Positions 1 to 8,878 of a stretch of 64,000 nucleotides of DNA are shown here, in pieces. The DNA is from Rhizobium leucaenae USDA 9039 (GTDB lineage: Bacteria > Pseudomonadota > Alphaproteobacteria > Rhizobiales > Rhizobiaceae). The notes beneath the pieces were generated by a model. That model was given only the letters and a program-made list of their open reading frames with translations, was not told where the DNA came from and made no database searches. Made by a program: the position numbers and the translations under genes. The stretch covers positions 248,001 through 312,000 of the forward strand of contig NZ_AUFB01000001.1 in NCBI RefSeq assembly GCF_000426285.1. The letters are read 5' to 3'. Numbering within the stretch: position 1 is the first letter of the stretch; the number at the start of each line of letters is the position of its first letter.

Positions 1-1252
1 CCATCCCCATGGTTACCTGAAAGGCCGTGCTGAACAGGGTGTTTGCTCCCGTCATCTGCTGCGGCGGAATATCGGCAAAGGCAATAGTGTTCAGCGCCGT
101 GAAATGCATCGAGCGGCACATGCCGCCGATGAACAGCACCGGGATGATGAACCAGAGCGGCGTGTCAGCCGAAAACAGCGCGCAGGCGGCGATGAAAATG
201 GCATTGAGGATGCCGTTGACCACCAACACCGGCTTGAAGCCGAAGCGCCTGAGGATCGGCGTCGTGCCCGGTTTCATCGCCAGATTGCCGGCAAAGACCG
301 CTAGAGTGAGCATACCGGCATGAAAGGCGCTGAGCCCGAAGCCGACCTGAAACATCAATGGCAGCAGGAAAGGCACGGCGCCAATGGCGATGCGGAACAG
401 CGAGCCGCCGGAGATGGTGATGGCGAAAGTCTGTTGTTTCAGCCCCACTAGATCGATCAGCGGATGATCGGTTCGCAGAAAATGGAAGGTGGCGCCCGCA
501 AGCAACACGCCACCGACGGCAACATAACCCCAGGCTTCCAGCCAAACCGGATCGGGACGGCCGATCAGCTCCAGACCATACATCAGGCTCGCGAGCCCGA
601 GGCCGCTAATGACGAAGCCTGTCCAATCGAAGGGCGGCCGGGCGGCAGCCTTGGTCTCCGGGATCAGCATGAGAGCAAAGATAAACGCCACGATTCCGAG
701 CGGCAGATTGAAGAAGAAGATCCAGCGCCAGCTCGCATGATCGGTTATGAAGCCGCCAAGCGGCGGCCCAAGAATGGGTGCCACGAGCGCCGGCCAGGTG
801 ATGGTCGCGATTGCCGAGATCAATCGATCCTTCGGCGTATTGTTGAGAACCAGGAGGCGGCCGACCGGCACCATCATTGCTCCGCCAATGCCTTGCAGGA
901 TGCGCATGGCGACAAAGGAGCCGACACCATTGGCAAAGCCACAGAGAACGGAGGCCAAGGTGAAGACGACGACAGCGGTGGTGAAAACCAGGCGGGCACC
1001 GAACCGGTCGCTGATCCAGCCGCTGATCGGAATGAAGACGCCGAGCGTCAGCAGATAGGCGCTCATGCCGATATTGAGATCGACCGGACGGGCGCCGAAG
1101 GAAACGGCCATCTGCGGCAAGGCGGTGGCGATGACGGTGCCGTCCAGGTTTTCCATGAAAAATGCGCCGGCCACGAGCAGGGCAATCTGCAGCGGCCGCG
1201 AGCTGGAAGCCTGGGCCCCCTGCCCTCGTTTGCGCGCGGAAATATCAGTCAT
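1..1252 (-). CDS. DHA2-family MFS drug exporter (3' end off window)
   Basis: This is a proton-driven inner-membrane exporter of the EmrB/QacA (DHA2, 14-helix) type. About 417 residues are visible from an ATG at 1252-1250, and the frame stays open to the window edge, so the C-terminus is missing. The first helix carries the family motif LDGTVIATALP (residues 36-46). The loop between helices 2 and 3 reads GWISDRFGARLVF, the MFS A-motif. WRWIFFFNLPLG, also typical of this family, follows helix 5. The N-terminus is short, polar and lacks a signal peptide. No membrane-fusion partner is visible on this side, so it may work alone. The substrate cannot be read from sequence. Long antisense open frames exist here, but only the minus frame gives MFS motifs. 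Confidence 0.9.
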   Translation of the reverse strand, partial: MTDISARKRGQGAQASSSRPLQIALLVAGAFFMENLDGTVIATALPQMAVSFGARPVDLNIGMSAYLLTLGVFIPISGWISDRFGARLVFTTAVVVFTLASVLCGFANGVGSFVAMRILQGIGGAMMVPVGRLLVLNNTPKDRLISAIATITWPALVAPILGPPLGGFITDHASWRWIFFFNLPLGIVAFIFALMLIPETKAAARPPFDWTGFVISGLGLASLMYGLELIGRPDPVWLEAWGYVAVGGVLLAGATFHFLRTDHPLIDLVGLKQQTFAITISGGSLFRIAIGAVPFLLPLMFQVGFGLSAFHAGMLTLAVFAGNLAMKPGTTPILRRFGFKPVLVVNGILNAIFIAACALFSADTPLWFIIPVLFIGGMCRSMHFTALNTIAFADIPPQQMTGANTLFSTAFQVTMGM

Positions 1253-1703
1253 TCACAAATTGCTCCGAATCCGCCTTTCAATCCTCGCCATCTAAACGGT
1301 TGGGAACCATTTCCGATAGACCGAAATCGTCCTACCATTTGAGGAAGTGATCACGTTTCGCTTAACGACCCGATCAGAACTTGATCTGGATCTGCTGCCC
1401 GGCAGTTCGACACTGGGCACAGGCGGTCAGCCCGAGCAAAGCTTCCCCCTCTATCCAGAGCCTGATTTCAGTTGGTTTTGCCGACCAAATCGCTCGATGT
1501 GGCTCTAGTAGGCATTCGCACACAAGACATGGTAGGGTCATCCGGTCGAGATATGGCGCAATAAGAACGGCTGGATCGACATCGACCAACTATGGACCCG
1601 CTACGAGCAAACCAAGAATATCAGCATGAAGCCTCCAAGAGCCCGTCATAAGCTGAAGTTTTCACTCGTATCGGCTCCCCAACAGGAATGAGAGTCCCGG
1701 ATA
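1253..1703. other. 451-bp stretch without a convincing gene
   Basis: This gap holds the divergent promoters of the exporter and the GntR gene. Short open frames exist on both strands, but none has a start with a ribosome site or a recognisable motif. A plus-strand frame at about 1530-1691 reads GHPVEIWRNKNGWIDIDQLW and then continues to a stop. It looks protein-like but has a stop immediately upstream and no start, so at most it is a decayed gene end. I found no RNA gene or clear repeat. Confidence 0.5.
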
Positions 1704-2501
1704 ATGAAATACGGCATTGGCGCAACGACTGCCTCTCGGCTTAGCCCGGAAACGAAACTGATCGTAACGCAGTCGCCATTCGATGCCTATGTGCGCAAAT
1801 ACGGCACGATACCCCGGCGGGGCGTCTTCGGCTATTTCGTGCATGAACTCGGCCGCCGCATCGTCGGCGGCAATTATCCCGTTGGCTCGACGCTTCCGAA
1901 CGAACCCGAGCTGGTGGAGCAGTTCGGCATCAGCCGCACCGTGATCCGCGAAGCAATGAAATGCCTGGCCGGCAAAGGTCTGGTGGAGATCAAGACCCGC
2001 GTCGGCACGCGCATCAAGGAACGCTCCAACTGGCACCATCTCGATACCGACGTCATGGTCTGGCACTATGAGACCGGCCCTTCGGTGGAGCTCATGCGCT
2101 CGATCAAGGATCTCAGGCGGGTAGTGGAGCCGGAAGCGACAGCGCGAGCCGCTGTGCGCGGCACCGCCGAGGATCTCGCCGCCATCGCCTCGGCCTATGA
2201 TGACATGGTTTCCTCCATCGGCGACGTCAACACCAATGCCGATGCCGACTTGCGCTTCCATACCGCGATCTTCGCCGCCACCCGCAACATGGTCTATGCG
2301 CAGCTCATCGATCTGATCGCCGTCGCGATCTATGCCAACCGTGCGCTTTCGAGCCATGACGAAGTGGCGGAAGGCCAGAAGCGCTCCCTGCCCTATCACA
2401 AGGACGTCCTGGACGCGGTCGTCGCCCGCGATCCCGAAGCTGCGCTCAAAGCATCGCACCGCCTGCTCGATGCCTGGCGCATCGATCGCTACGATTTCTG
2501 A
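1704..2501 (+). CDS. GntR/FadR-family transcriptional regulator (FCD domain)
   Basis: This is a 265-residue cytoplasmic DNA-binding regulator. After an unusual 40-residue N-terminal extension comes a winged helix-turn-helix with the GntR signature: GSTLPNEPELVEQFGISRTV followed by IREAMKCLAGKGLVE. The C-terminal all-helical FCD ligand domain shows the expected pattern, with ADADLRFHTAIFAATRN and a late histidine in YHKDVLDAVVARDPEAA, which usually helps bind a metal and a carboxylate effector. FCD members mostly sense sugar acids or organic acids. No strong Shine-Dalgarno precedes the ATG at 1704, so translation could begin elsewhere. It converges with the exporter gene (14-bp gap), and no catabolic gene is adjacent, so its target is unknown. 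Confidence 0.85.
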   Translation: MKYGIGATTASRLSPETKLIVTQSPFDAYVRKYGTIPRRGVFGYFVHELGRRIVGGNYPVGSTLPNEPELVEQFGISRTVIREAMKCLAGKGLVEIKTRVGTRIKERSNWHHLDTDVMVWHYETGPSVELMRSIKDLRRVVEPEATARAAVRGTAEDLAAIASAYDDMVSSIGDVNTNADADLRFHTAIFAATRNMVYAQLIDLIAVAIYANRALSSHDEVAEGQKRSLPYHKDVLDAVVARDPEAALKASHRLLDAWRIDRYDF

Positions 2502-2515
2502 GAAAGACCGAAAAT

Positions 2516-4012
2516 TCAGTGCGTCATCGCCTCCTGCGCATCGGTCTTCGATCGTTGCCTGCGTCCGGCATCATGGGCCACGGGAATGAGCCAGGTGGTC
2601 GCAAATGTCAGGATCGCGACCGCGACAACGCCCCAGAAGCTCCAGTGCAGGGCCGCATCGAAAACGCCGCGGATCGCGGGGTCGCCGGCAAGATCGGAAA
2701 GCCCGGTCGGCTGATTCAGCACGTCATGCAGCTTCGCGGCCAGATCGCCGCTGCCGAAATGGGCGATGCCGATGTTGAGTACGGCGCCCAGGGCCGTCGC
2801 GCCGAGCGTATTGCCGAGACTGCGCGAAAAGATGATTGACGCCGTGGCGCTGCCGCGCATCGACCATTCCACGCTTTCCTGCACGAGCACAATGCTGGTG
2901 AGGCTGATGAGACCCATGCCGAAACCCATAAGAAAAGAGCCGACACCGGAGAGAATCGGGCTGCTCTCCGGCGTCAGGAACAGAAGGAAGGCCGAGCCGA
3001 AAGGGAACAGGAAGCTGCCGACCCGCAGCGTTCTGCGAATGCCGAATGCGCGGAAAAAGCGGCTCGACAGCATGACCGCCAACGGCCAGCCGACGATCAG
3101 CATCGTCAGCGTGAAGCCCGCCACCAGCGGCGAGCGGCCGAGCACACTCTGGACATAGATCGGCAGAATGGTCGTCAGACCGATCAGCGCCATGCCGGCC
3201 AGAAGCGTGGCCGCATTACTCGTCGCCACCAGCCGCCGGCCCCAAAGTTCGATCGAGATGATCGGCTCAGGCGCCCGCCGCTCTTGCAGGAGGAACAGCG
3301 CGCCAGTGACGACGAAGACGACTGCGAGCGGGCCGAGGATGCCAAAGCCGGAATTGGTTTCGGTGAGGATCACCAGCAATGAGATGATCGATATCGAAAA
3401 GAGGATCGTGCCGAGATAGTCGATCTTCGCCTCGCGCGGCGTGATCTGCTCATGCAGGAAGAGCGTGAAACCGATGATGGTCAGTACGCCGAACGGCAGG
3501 TTGATCCAGAAGATCCAGGCCCAGGAGACGTTGTCGACGATGATGCCGCCGGCAAGCGGGCCGATAACGGCCGACACGGCCCAGACGCTGGCGAGCACGC
3601 CCTGCACTTTGGCGCGCTCCTCCAGCTTGTAGAGATCGCCGACCACGGTCATCGTTACCGGCTGAATGGCGCCGGCACCAAGGCCCTGCAGCAGCCGAAA
3701 GGCAATCAGCGAGGCCATCGACCAGGCAAAGCCGGCCAGCGCCGAACCAACGAGAAAGATCAGGATGCCGCCGATCAGAATCGGCTTGCGGCCGAAGATA
3801 TCGGACAGCTTGCCGTAGATTACCGTCGTCGTGGACTGCGCCAGAAGGAAGGCGGAGAAAACCCAGCTATAATAGGTGAAACCGCCAAGTTGGCCGACGA
3901 TGCGCGGCATGGCGGTGGCAACGATTGTCGCCTCGACCGCCACCATGAAGGTCGCAAGCATGATCGAGACAATGACCAACGGACGTCTCGAGCGATCGGC
4001 CGTACTGGACAT
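2516..4012 (-). CDS. DHA2-family MFS multidrug exporter
   Basis: This is a 498-residue, 14-helix inner-membrane proton antiporter. The first helix is followed by VEATIVATAMPRIVGQLGG, the DHA2 version of motif D1. The A-motif GKLSDIFGRKPI follows helix 2, and the C-motif region GPLAGGIIVDNVSWAWIFWI follows helix 5. AGRRQRSKTDAQEAMTH is a basic C-terminal tail. The ATG at 4012 is preceded by AGAAAGGA at good spacing. The gene stands alone: its stop is 14 bp from the convergent GntR gene and no HlyD-like partner is next to it. An imperfect palindrome about 136 bp upstream may bind a repressor. The substrate is unknown. Confidence 0.92.
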   Translation of the reverse strand: MSSTADRSRRPLVIVSIMLATFMVAVEATIVATAMPRIVGQLGGFTYYSWVFSAFLLAQSTTTVIYGKLSDIFGRKPILIGGILIFLVGSALAGFAWSMASLIAFRLLQGLGAGAIQPVTMTVVGDLYKLEERAKVQGVLASVWAVSAVIGPLAGGIIVDNVSWAWIFWINLPFGVLTIIGFTLFLHEQITPREAKIDYLGTILFSISIISLLVILTETNSGFGILGPLAVVFVVTGALFLLQERRAPEPIISIELWGRRLVATSNAATLLAGMALIGLTTILPIYVQSVLGRSPLVAGFTLTMLIVGWPLAVMLSSRFFRAFGIRRTLRVGSFLFPFGSAFLLFLTPESSPILSGVGSFLMGFGMGLISLTSIVLVQESVEWSMRGSATASIIFSRSLGNTLGATALGAVLNIGIAHFGSGDLAAKLHDVLNQPTGLSDLAGDPAIRGVFDAALHWSFWGVVAVAILTFATTWLIPVAHDAGRRQRSKTDAQEAMTH

Positions 4013-4147
4013 GACATTCCTTTCTGAATGTTCCGCCCGGCAGCAAACGTGCGCGGACCGTCGGGACGGTCATGGGCGAACGAAATTTTGGGATCAACGT
4101 CGGAGGATCAAACAACTACAGGGGCGGTGGCCTGCTGAATCATTATA

Positions 4148-4166
4148 GTAAGCATTGCATACTTAC
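4148..4166. promoter_or_regulatory. Candidate operator upstream of the DHA2 exporter
   Basis: The 19-bp sequence GTAAGCATTGCATACTTAC is an interrupted palindrome in which seven of eight positions in each arm match. It lies in the 265-bp gap between the exporter (minus) and the ROK gene (plus). Its AT-rich arms resemble TetR- or MarR-type sites. No such regulator is adjacent, so the assignment is inference from symmetry and position only. Confidence 0.35.
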
Positions 4167-4277
4167 GCCAGCACATGTCAACCATTTAACAGGGATACAC
4201 CTTGTTCCCGGCTACGTGCTTCGAGCGATGTCGCGGCTGCGTAAGAAGCAAAGGACTCAAGTCTCTTCGATAATTTA

Positions 4278-5486
4278 TTGCCATTGATTTGTTCATTTTT
4301 TGAACTTATCGTCACGCAAAGTCGGGGGCATATCCCCCAGTGGAACATCGAATTGCTTACCTCTTCGCAGCGGCAGCTCCTGCGCGTCATCAGCGAATCC
4401 GGCCCGCTCAGCCGAACGGTTCTTGCCGCGGCGATGGGGCTTAGCAAGGCGACGATGAGTGGCATCGCCCGTGACCTGATTGCCCTTGGCATCCTGCACG
4501 AGACCGAGACTGTCTATGGCCAGGGCCGGCCATCTATATTGCTCGACCTGCATCCTGAAGGCGCCTTCTTCGTTGGCATTTCGCTGCTTCAAGATCCGGG
4601 GCCAATAGTCCTCTGCGATCTCAATGGCAAGATTATCGCTCGCAAGAACATGCCTCTGTCGCGCGATCCGGAGGTCATAGCAGGTGGGATTGCCGAGGCG
4701 CTTCCTAGACTGCTCGCCGGGCGGCCGGATGTGGCAGAGAAATTGTCCAGCCTAGGCGTCGCGCTCTCCGGCTTTGTCGACGAGAAGCAGGCCAATTGCG
4801 TGCAATCCACCCTGCTCGGCTGGCAGGATGTGCCGCTTGCCAAAATCATCCGGCAGAAGACTGGGATCGAAACCTTCATTGAAAACGACGCCAAGGCATT
4901 GGCTGTCAGCGAAAAGCTTTTCGGCATCGCTCGCGATATCCAGAATTTCAGCGTCGTTTCGTTCGGCGAGGGCATTGGCTGCGCCCATTTCATCCGCGGA
5001 AAGCTCTATCGAGGCAATCATGGCGGCGCCGGCGAAATCGCCCATTGCACCATTGAGCCCGACGGCCCGCCCTGTCGCTGCGGCAAGCGCGGCTGTCTCG
5101 ATACGGTCGCCTCGATAAAGGCGATCAAGGAAATGTCGAAGGCGGGAAGTCTCTCCTGCACTTCGCTCGCCGAGCTAGAGCAGGAGGCATCGGCCGGCAA
5201 CGTGGTCGCCGTCCGCATTCTGCATCGGGCTGGCGGCGCCCTCGGACTGGCGATCGCTCACCTCATCCAGTTCAACGATCCCGGCATGGTCCTGATCACC
5301 CATGTCGAAGGCAATTTCCACGGTTTGCTCGGCACCGTAGTACGGGAGGCGATCGAAGCCAATGTGCTGCCGCGCTATGCCGGTCAGACACCCGTCCGCA
5401 CGCAGCGCATCGACGGCGACATCTGGGCGCGGGGTGCTGCCAGCATTGCCGCCCATAATTTCCTGATTGGCCCCAACCCGAATTGA
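4278..5486 (+). CDS. ROK-family transcriptional repressor
   Basis: This is a sugar-responsive regulator of the NagC/XylR (ROK) family, about 400 residues. The N-terminal winged helix-turn-helix (SQRQLLRVISESGPLSRTVL, then GLSKATMSGIARDLIALGIL) is followed by the ROK kinase-like fold. The zinc-site motif is visible as GEIAHCTIEPDGPPCRCGKRGCLDT in the middle of the protein (His plus the CxCGxxGC cysteines). The start is uncertain: in frame there are only TTG codons upstream of the helix-turn-helix (4278, 4284, 4353), none with a clear ribosome site. A perfect dyad at 4291-4305 falls inside the longest version, which favours the later TTG. The metallopeptidase gene starts 8 bp after its stop, so the two are co-transcribed. 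Confidence 0.85.
   Translation: MPLICSFFELIVTQSRGHIPQWNIELLTSSQRQLLRVISESGPLSRTVLAAAMGLSKATMSGIARDLIALGILHETETVYGQGRPSILLDLHPEGAFFVGISLLQDPGPIVLCDLNGKIIARKNMPLSRDPEVIAGGIAEALPRLLAGRPDVAEKLSSLGVALSGFVDEKQANCVQSTLLGWQDVPLAKIIRQKTGIETFIENDAKALAVSEKLFGIARDIQNFSVVSFGEGIGCAHFIRGKLYRGNHGGAGEIAHCTIEPDGPPCRCGKRGCLDTVASIKAIKEMSKAGSLSCTSLAELEQEASAGNVVAVRILHRAGGALGLAIAHLIQFNDPGMVLITHVEGNFHGLLGTVVREAIEANVLPRYAGQTPVRTQRIDGDIWARGAASIAAHNFLIGPNPN
4291..4305. promoter_or_regulatory. Candidate ROK operator
   Basis: GTTCATTTTTTGAAC is a perfect 5-bp inverted repeat around a T5 centre, placed right where the ROK gene begins. A second perfect dyad, GGGGG-catat-CCCCC, lies at 4324-4338. ROK repressors such as NagC bind AT-rich centred palindromes, so autoregulation through this site is plausible. 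If so, the true start codon is probably downstream, at the TTG at 4353. Confidence 0.35.
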
Positions 5487-5494
5487 GGTTTTCC

Positions 5495-6937
5495 ATGCGC
5501 ATCGCTGTCGGTGGCATACATATCGAGTGCAGCACATACAATCCGGTTCTGAACGAAGAAAAGGATTTCCACGTCGTGCGCGGCGAAGAGCTGACGGCCG
5601 CACCCTATTTCGCGTTTCTTAAAGACTATGAGGCCGAGTTCCTGCCGACGATCCACGCCAGGGCCATCGCCGGGGGTCCAGTCGCCCGCCACACCTATGA
5701 AGCCTTCAAGGCGGAGTTCCTGGAACGGCTGAAGCCGCTTTTGCCGCTTGATGGTCTCTACCTTGCCATGCATGGGGCGATGTATGTCGAAGGCATGGAG
5801 GATGCGGAAGGCGATTGGATCAGCGCCGCCCGCATGCTCGTCGGAGAAGACTGCATGCTTTCGGCCAGCTACGATCTGCATGGCAATGTCAGCCAGCGCA
5901 TCATCGACGCGCTGGACATGTATTCCACCTATCGCACCGCGCCGCATATCGATGTCGAGGAAACCATGCGCCGTGCGGTGACAATGCTCACCAAAAGCCT
6001 GAAGACCGGCGTGAAGCCCACCCTGCTCTGGGCGTCCATCCCGGTCTTGCTGCCCGGCGAACGCACGAGCACGGTCGATGAGCCCGCAAAGAGCCTTTAC
6101 GACCTGCTGCCCGGCATCGACGCCACCGATGGTGTGTGGGATGCGTCGCTGATGGTCGGCTATGTCTGGGCCGACGAGCCTCGCGCCACGGCCGCCGCCA
6201 TCCTGACCGGCACGGATCGCACAGTTCTCGAACGCGAAGCAAAGCGGCTGGCGCAGGCCTATTGGGACGTTCGCAAGGATTTCGTCTTCGGCTGTGAGAC
6301 CGGCTCGATCGAAGAGTGTGTCGCCAAGGCGATCGCCAGCCCGACGGCGCCCGTGGTGTTGGCGGAATCCGGCGATAACCCCACCGGCGGCGGTGTCGGC
6401 GACCGCGCCGATGTGCTGGCGGAGCTGATTGCCAAAGGCGCGACCGGCGTCGTTTTCGCCGGGATCGCCGACAAGGCGGCAACCGAATCCTGCTATGCCG
6501 CCGGCGTCGGCGCCACGCTCGATCTCACTGTCGGCGCATCGCTGGACACCAACGGCAGCAAACCGGTGGCCGCCGCATTCACCGTCAAGTTTCTGCTGAA
6601 GACCGGCGACGCCATGGACAGGCAGGCGGTCGTCTCCGTCGGCGGCATCGATCTGGTGCTGTCGGCAAAACGCCGCCCCTATCACAACATCGCAGATTTC
6701 ACGCGTCTCGGGCTCGATCCGTATCGTGCCAAGATCATCGTCGTGAAATCGGGCTATCTTTCTCCGGAACTCGCTCCCATCGCCAATCCGAACCTGATGG
6801 CGCTGTCGCCCGGCGTCGTCGACCAGTTCGTCGAGCGTTTGCCGCGTCTGCACAAGCGGAAGCCGACCTATCCGTTCGATAAGGATTTTGCCTTCGCGCC
6901 CGAGGTGGCACTTTCGGCCCGTTCGATAAGGCGCTGA
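5495..6937 (+). CDS. MlrC-like M81 family metallopeptidase
   Basis: This 480-residue protein belongs to the M81/microcystinase C (MlrC) family, zinc-dependent hydrolases best known for cleaving the last linear peptide in microcystin breakdown; most members act on unknown amides. Recognisable stretches are RIAVGGIHIECSTYNP at the N-terminus, the metal-binding region YLAMHGAMYVEGMEDAEGDW, DLHGNVSQRIIDALDMYSTY followed by RTAPHIDVEET, and the C-terminal-domain start SGDNPTGGGVGDRADVL. The ATG at 5495 has GAGG upstream and sits 8 bp after the ROK stop, a far better start than the TTG at 5483. Co-transcription with a ROK regulator suggests induction by a sugar-like or amino-sugar-like conjugate rather than a cyanotoxin. 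That is inference. Confidence 0.85.
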   Translation: MRIAVGGIHIECSTYNPVLNEEKDFHVVRGEELTAAPYFAFLKDYEAEFLPTIHARAIAGGPVARHTYEAFKAEFLERLKPLLPLDGLYLAMHGAMYVEGMEDAEGDWISAARMLVGEDCMLSASYDLHGNVSQRIIDALDMYSTYRTAPHIDVEETMRRAVTMLTKSLKTGVKPTLLWASIPVLLPGERTSTVDEPAKSLYDLLPGIDATDGVWDASLMVGYVWADEPRATAAAILTGTDRTVLEREAKRLAQAYWDVRKDFVFGCETGSIEECVAKAIASPTAPVVLAESGDNPTGGGVGDRADVLAELIAKGATGVVFAGIADKAATESCYAAGVGATLDLTVGASLDTNGSKPVAAAFTVKFLLKTGDAMDRQAVVSVGGIDLVLSAKRRPYHNIADFTRLGLDPYRAKIIVVKSGYLSPELAPIANPNLMALSPGVVDQFVERLPRLHKRKPTYPFDKDFAFAPEVALSARSIRR

Positions 6938-7035
6938 TTGTCGCGAAGCTGCGTAACGCCATCGTGCGGTTGACTTCAGCCGCTTCGCACGTTGATATCG
7001 GCAACCTGTTTTCAAGATGATTTGGAGTGATTGTG

Positions 7036-7587
7036 ATGACCGATACCGTTCTCGATATTCCGGTAAAGCGGATCGACGGAAGCGAGACGACGCTTTCTGA
7101 TTATCGCGGCAAGGTCATCATGGTCGTCAACGTTGCCTCCAAATGCGGGCTGACGGTGCAATATGAAGGGCTGGAAAAGCTCTACGAGGACAAGCGCGAC
7201 GCCGGTCTCGTCATCGCCGGCTTTCCTGCCAATGATTTCAAGGGCCAGGAGCCGGGCACGAATGACGAAATCCTGAGCTTCTGCACTTTGACCTATGATG
7301 TGCAGTTCCCGATGTTCTCCAAGATTGCGGTGACGGGCGAAGAGCGGCATCCGCTCTACAACAATCTGATCGCCTCCGGCGTCGAGACGACCGGTGACGG
7401 ACCGATGCGGGAACGCCTGGCAAAACACGGCCTTGAAACCGGTCACGATGGCGGCATCGTCTGGAACTTCGAAAAGTTCCTGATCGGCCGCGACGGCAAA
7501 GTTGCCGCCCGCTTCGCACCTGACGTCACGGCAGACGATCCGCGCTTGCTTTCGGTGCTGGAAAAAGAGCTGGCCCGCGCCGGTTGA
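7036..7587 (+). CDS. Glutathione peroxidase-family thiol peroxidase
   Basis: This 183-residue cytoplasmic peroxidase reduces hydroperoxides using glutathione or thioredoxin. The peroxidatic cysteine is Cys37 in NVASKCGLTVQYEGLE, a cysteine rather than selenocysteine enzyme. WNFEKFLIGRDGKV carries the conserved Trp and Asn of the catalytic site. In the usual FPCNQF motif this protein has FPANDF (residues 63-68): Ala replaces the resolving-type cysteine and Asp67 replaces the catalytic Gln. The ATG at 7036 follows GGAG at 7024; a GTG at 7027 would overlap that ribosome site. It stands alone 98 bp after the metallopeptidase gene. The family call is secure; the electron donor is not known. Confidence 0.9.
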   Translation: MTDTVLDIPVKRIDGSETTLSDYRGKVIMVVNVASKCGLTVQYEGLEKLYEDKRDAGLVIAGFPANDFKGQEPGTNDEILSFCTLTYDVQFPMFSKIAVTGEERHPLYNNLIASGVETTGDGPMRERLAKHGLETGHDGGIVWNFEKFLIGRDGKVAARFAPDVTADDPRLLSVLEKELARAG

Positions 7588-7770
7588 AGCACAACTTAGA
7601 TTTCAAAAAATAAGATATAACCTCAAAGGGTTATGTCCTCTGCCAGGCAGCAGCGTGAAGCATGCTTAGCCCGGTCGTATCATTGCCTCCCCTAGCGGCC
7701 GGGAGTATCTTCCGGCTTCCGAATATATCCGGACGGAACGCTGCATCAGTTCTGATGGGAGGAGGATGTT

Positions 7771-8832
7771 ATGCGCGAACCTGATATGCAAAAACTTGAC
7801 GCCCTGGTCGGACGCTTGGTCGGCGATGTCGGCGCGGCGGTCTCGGGTGTGTTGGTAACACTCGGCGACCATTTGGGTCTGTTCAAAGCCATGGCGGATG
7901 GGACGCCGATGACGTCGGCGGAGTTGGCCGACAAGGTAGGCGTGAAAGAGCGCTATGTACGTGAATGGTTGTCGGCGCAGGCCGCAGCCGACTATGTCAG
8001 CTATGACGACAAGACCGAACGCTTCTTCCTGACACCGGAACAGGCGATGGTGTTTGCTGAGGAAAACAGCCCCGCCTTCTTCAACGGCGCCTTCGATGTC
8101 GTGCAATCCATGTGGATGGACGAGCCGAAGATCGCCAATGCTTTCAAGACCGGTAGCGGTCTCGGTTGGCATGAACACAGCGCCTGCCTGTTCCGCGGCA
8201 CGGAACGTTTCTTCCGGCCGGGTTACAACAGCCATCTCATCTCGGAATGGATACCGGCGCTGGAGGGGATGCATGAAAAGCTTCAAGCAGGTGCGGCCGT
8301 TGCCGACGTCGGCTGCGGTCATGGCGCCTCGACCATCTTGATGGCGCAGGCCTATCCGAACTCGACCTTCTTCGGCTTCGATTACCATCTCCCCTCCATC
8401 GAGCGGGCAAAAGCCGCAGCAAAGGAGGCAGGTGTCGCCGGCCGCATTACCTTCGAGCAGGCGTCGGCCAAGGATTTCCCGGCCGCCGGCTATGATCTCG
8501 TGGCAATGTTCGATTGTCTGCACGACATGGGCGATCCCGTCGGTGCCGGCAGGCATGTCAGGGAAAGTCTTGCCGATGACGGCACCTGGATGATCGTCGA
8601 GCCTTTCGCGCATGATTGCCTGAAGGACAATCTCAACCCGGTCGGCCGCGTCTTCTACGGCGCCTCGACGATGATCTGTACGCCGGCTTCATTGTCGCAG
8701 GAAGTCGGGCTCGGTTTGGGGGCGCAAGCCGGCGAGATGAAACTGCGCAAGGTTGCCATGGATGCGGGCTTTTCGCATTTCCGCAAGGCGACCGAAACGC
8801 CGTTCAACATGGTCTTCGAAGTCAGGGCATGA
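7771..8832 (+). CDS. SAM-dependent methyltransferase with N-terminal winged helix
   Basis: This 353-residue class I methyltransferase is of the type with an N-terminal winged-helix domain (Rv2258c-like). Residues about 25-75 form the winged helix (GDHLGLFKAMADGTPMTSAE followed by LADKVGVKERYVREWL). The Rossmann domain begins with motif I VADVGCGHGASTILMAQAYP near residue 175, then GFDYHLPSIERA (acidic ribose contact) and DLVAMFDCLHDMGDP. Members usually methylate small molecules; the winged helix more often serves dimerisation than DNA binding. GGGAGGAGG stands 6-8 bp before the ATG. The gene is monocistronic and ends in a convergent hairpin. The substrate cannot be read from sequence. Confidence 0.87.
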   Translation: MREPDMQKLDALVGRLVGDVGAAVSGVLVTLGDHLGLFKAMADGTPMTSAELADKVGVKERYVREWLSAQAAADYVSYDDKTERFFLTPEQAMVFAEENSPAFFNGAFDVVQSMWMDEPKIANAFKTGSGLGWHEHSACLFRGTERFFRPGYNSHLISEWIPALEGMHEKLQAGAAVADVGCGHGASTILMAQAYPNSTFFGFDYHLPSIERAKAAAKEAGVAGRITFEQASAKDFPAAGYDLVAMFDCLHDMGDPVGAGRHVRESLADDGTWMIVEPFAHDCLKDNLNPVGRVFYGASTMICTPASLSQEVGLGLGAQAGEMKLRKVAMDAGFSHFRKATETPFNMVFEVRA

Positions 8833-8837
8833 GGCCC

Positions 8838-8867
8838 GCGCCGCGCGCTCCATCGAACGCGCGGCGC
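8838..8867. terminator. Convergent hairpin terminator
   Basis: A perfect 10-bp stem, GCGCCGCGCG paired with CGCGCGGCGC around a 10-nt loop, lies between the methyltransferase stop (8832) and the stop of the convergent ABC ATPase (8879). There is no U-tract, so it may act with Rho or as a bidirectional mRNA 3' stabiliser. Confidence 0.6.
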
Positions 8868-8878
8868 AGGTTGATCTC

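Noticed and set aside
464..1342. Long plus-strand open frame (292 codons) across the left edge
   Set aside because: It is antisense to the DHA2 exporter, highly polar and without motifs; the minus frame gives clear MFS signatures.
1530..1691. Plus-strand frame GHPVEIWRNKNGWIDIDQLW and onward
   Set aside because: A stop lies directly upstream and there is no start codon or ribosome site, so it is not called a gene; it may be a decayed gene end.
5384..7015. Minus-strand open frame of 543 codons
   Set aside because: It is a shadow of the ROK 3' end and the MlrC-like gene; low complexity in His, Arg and Gly, with no ribosome site.
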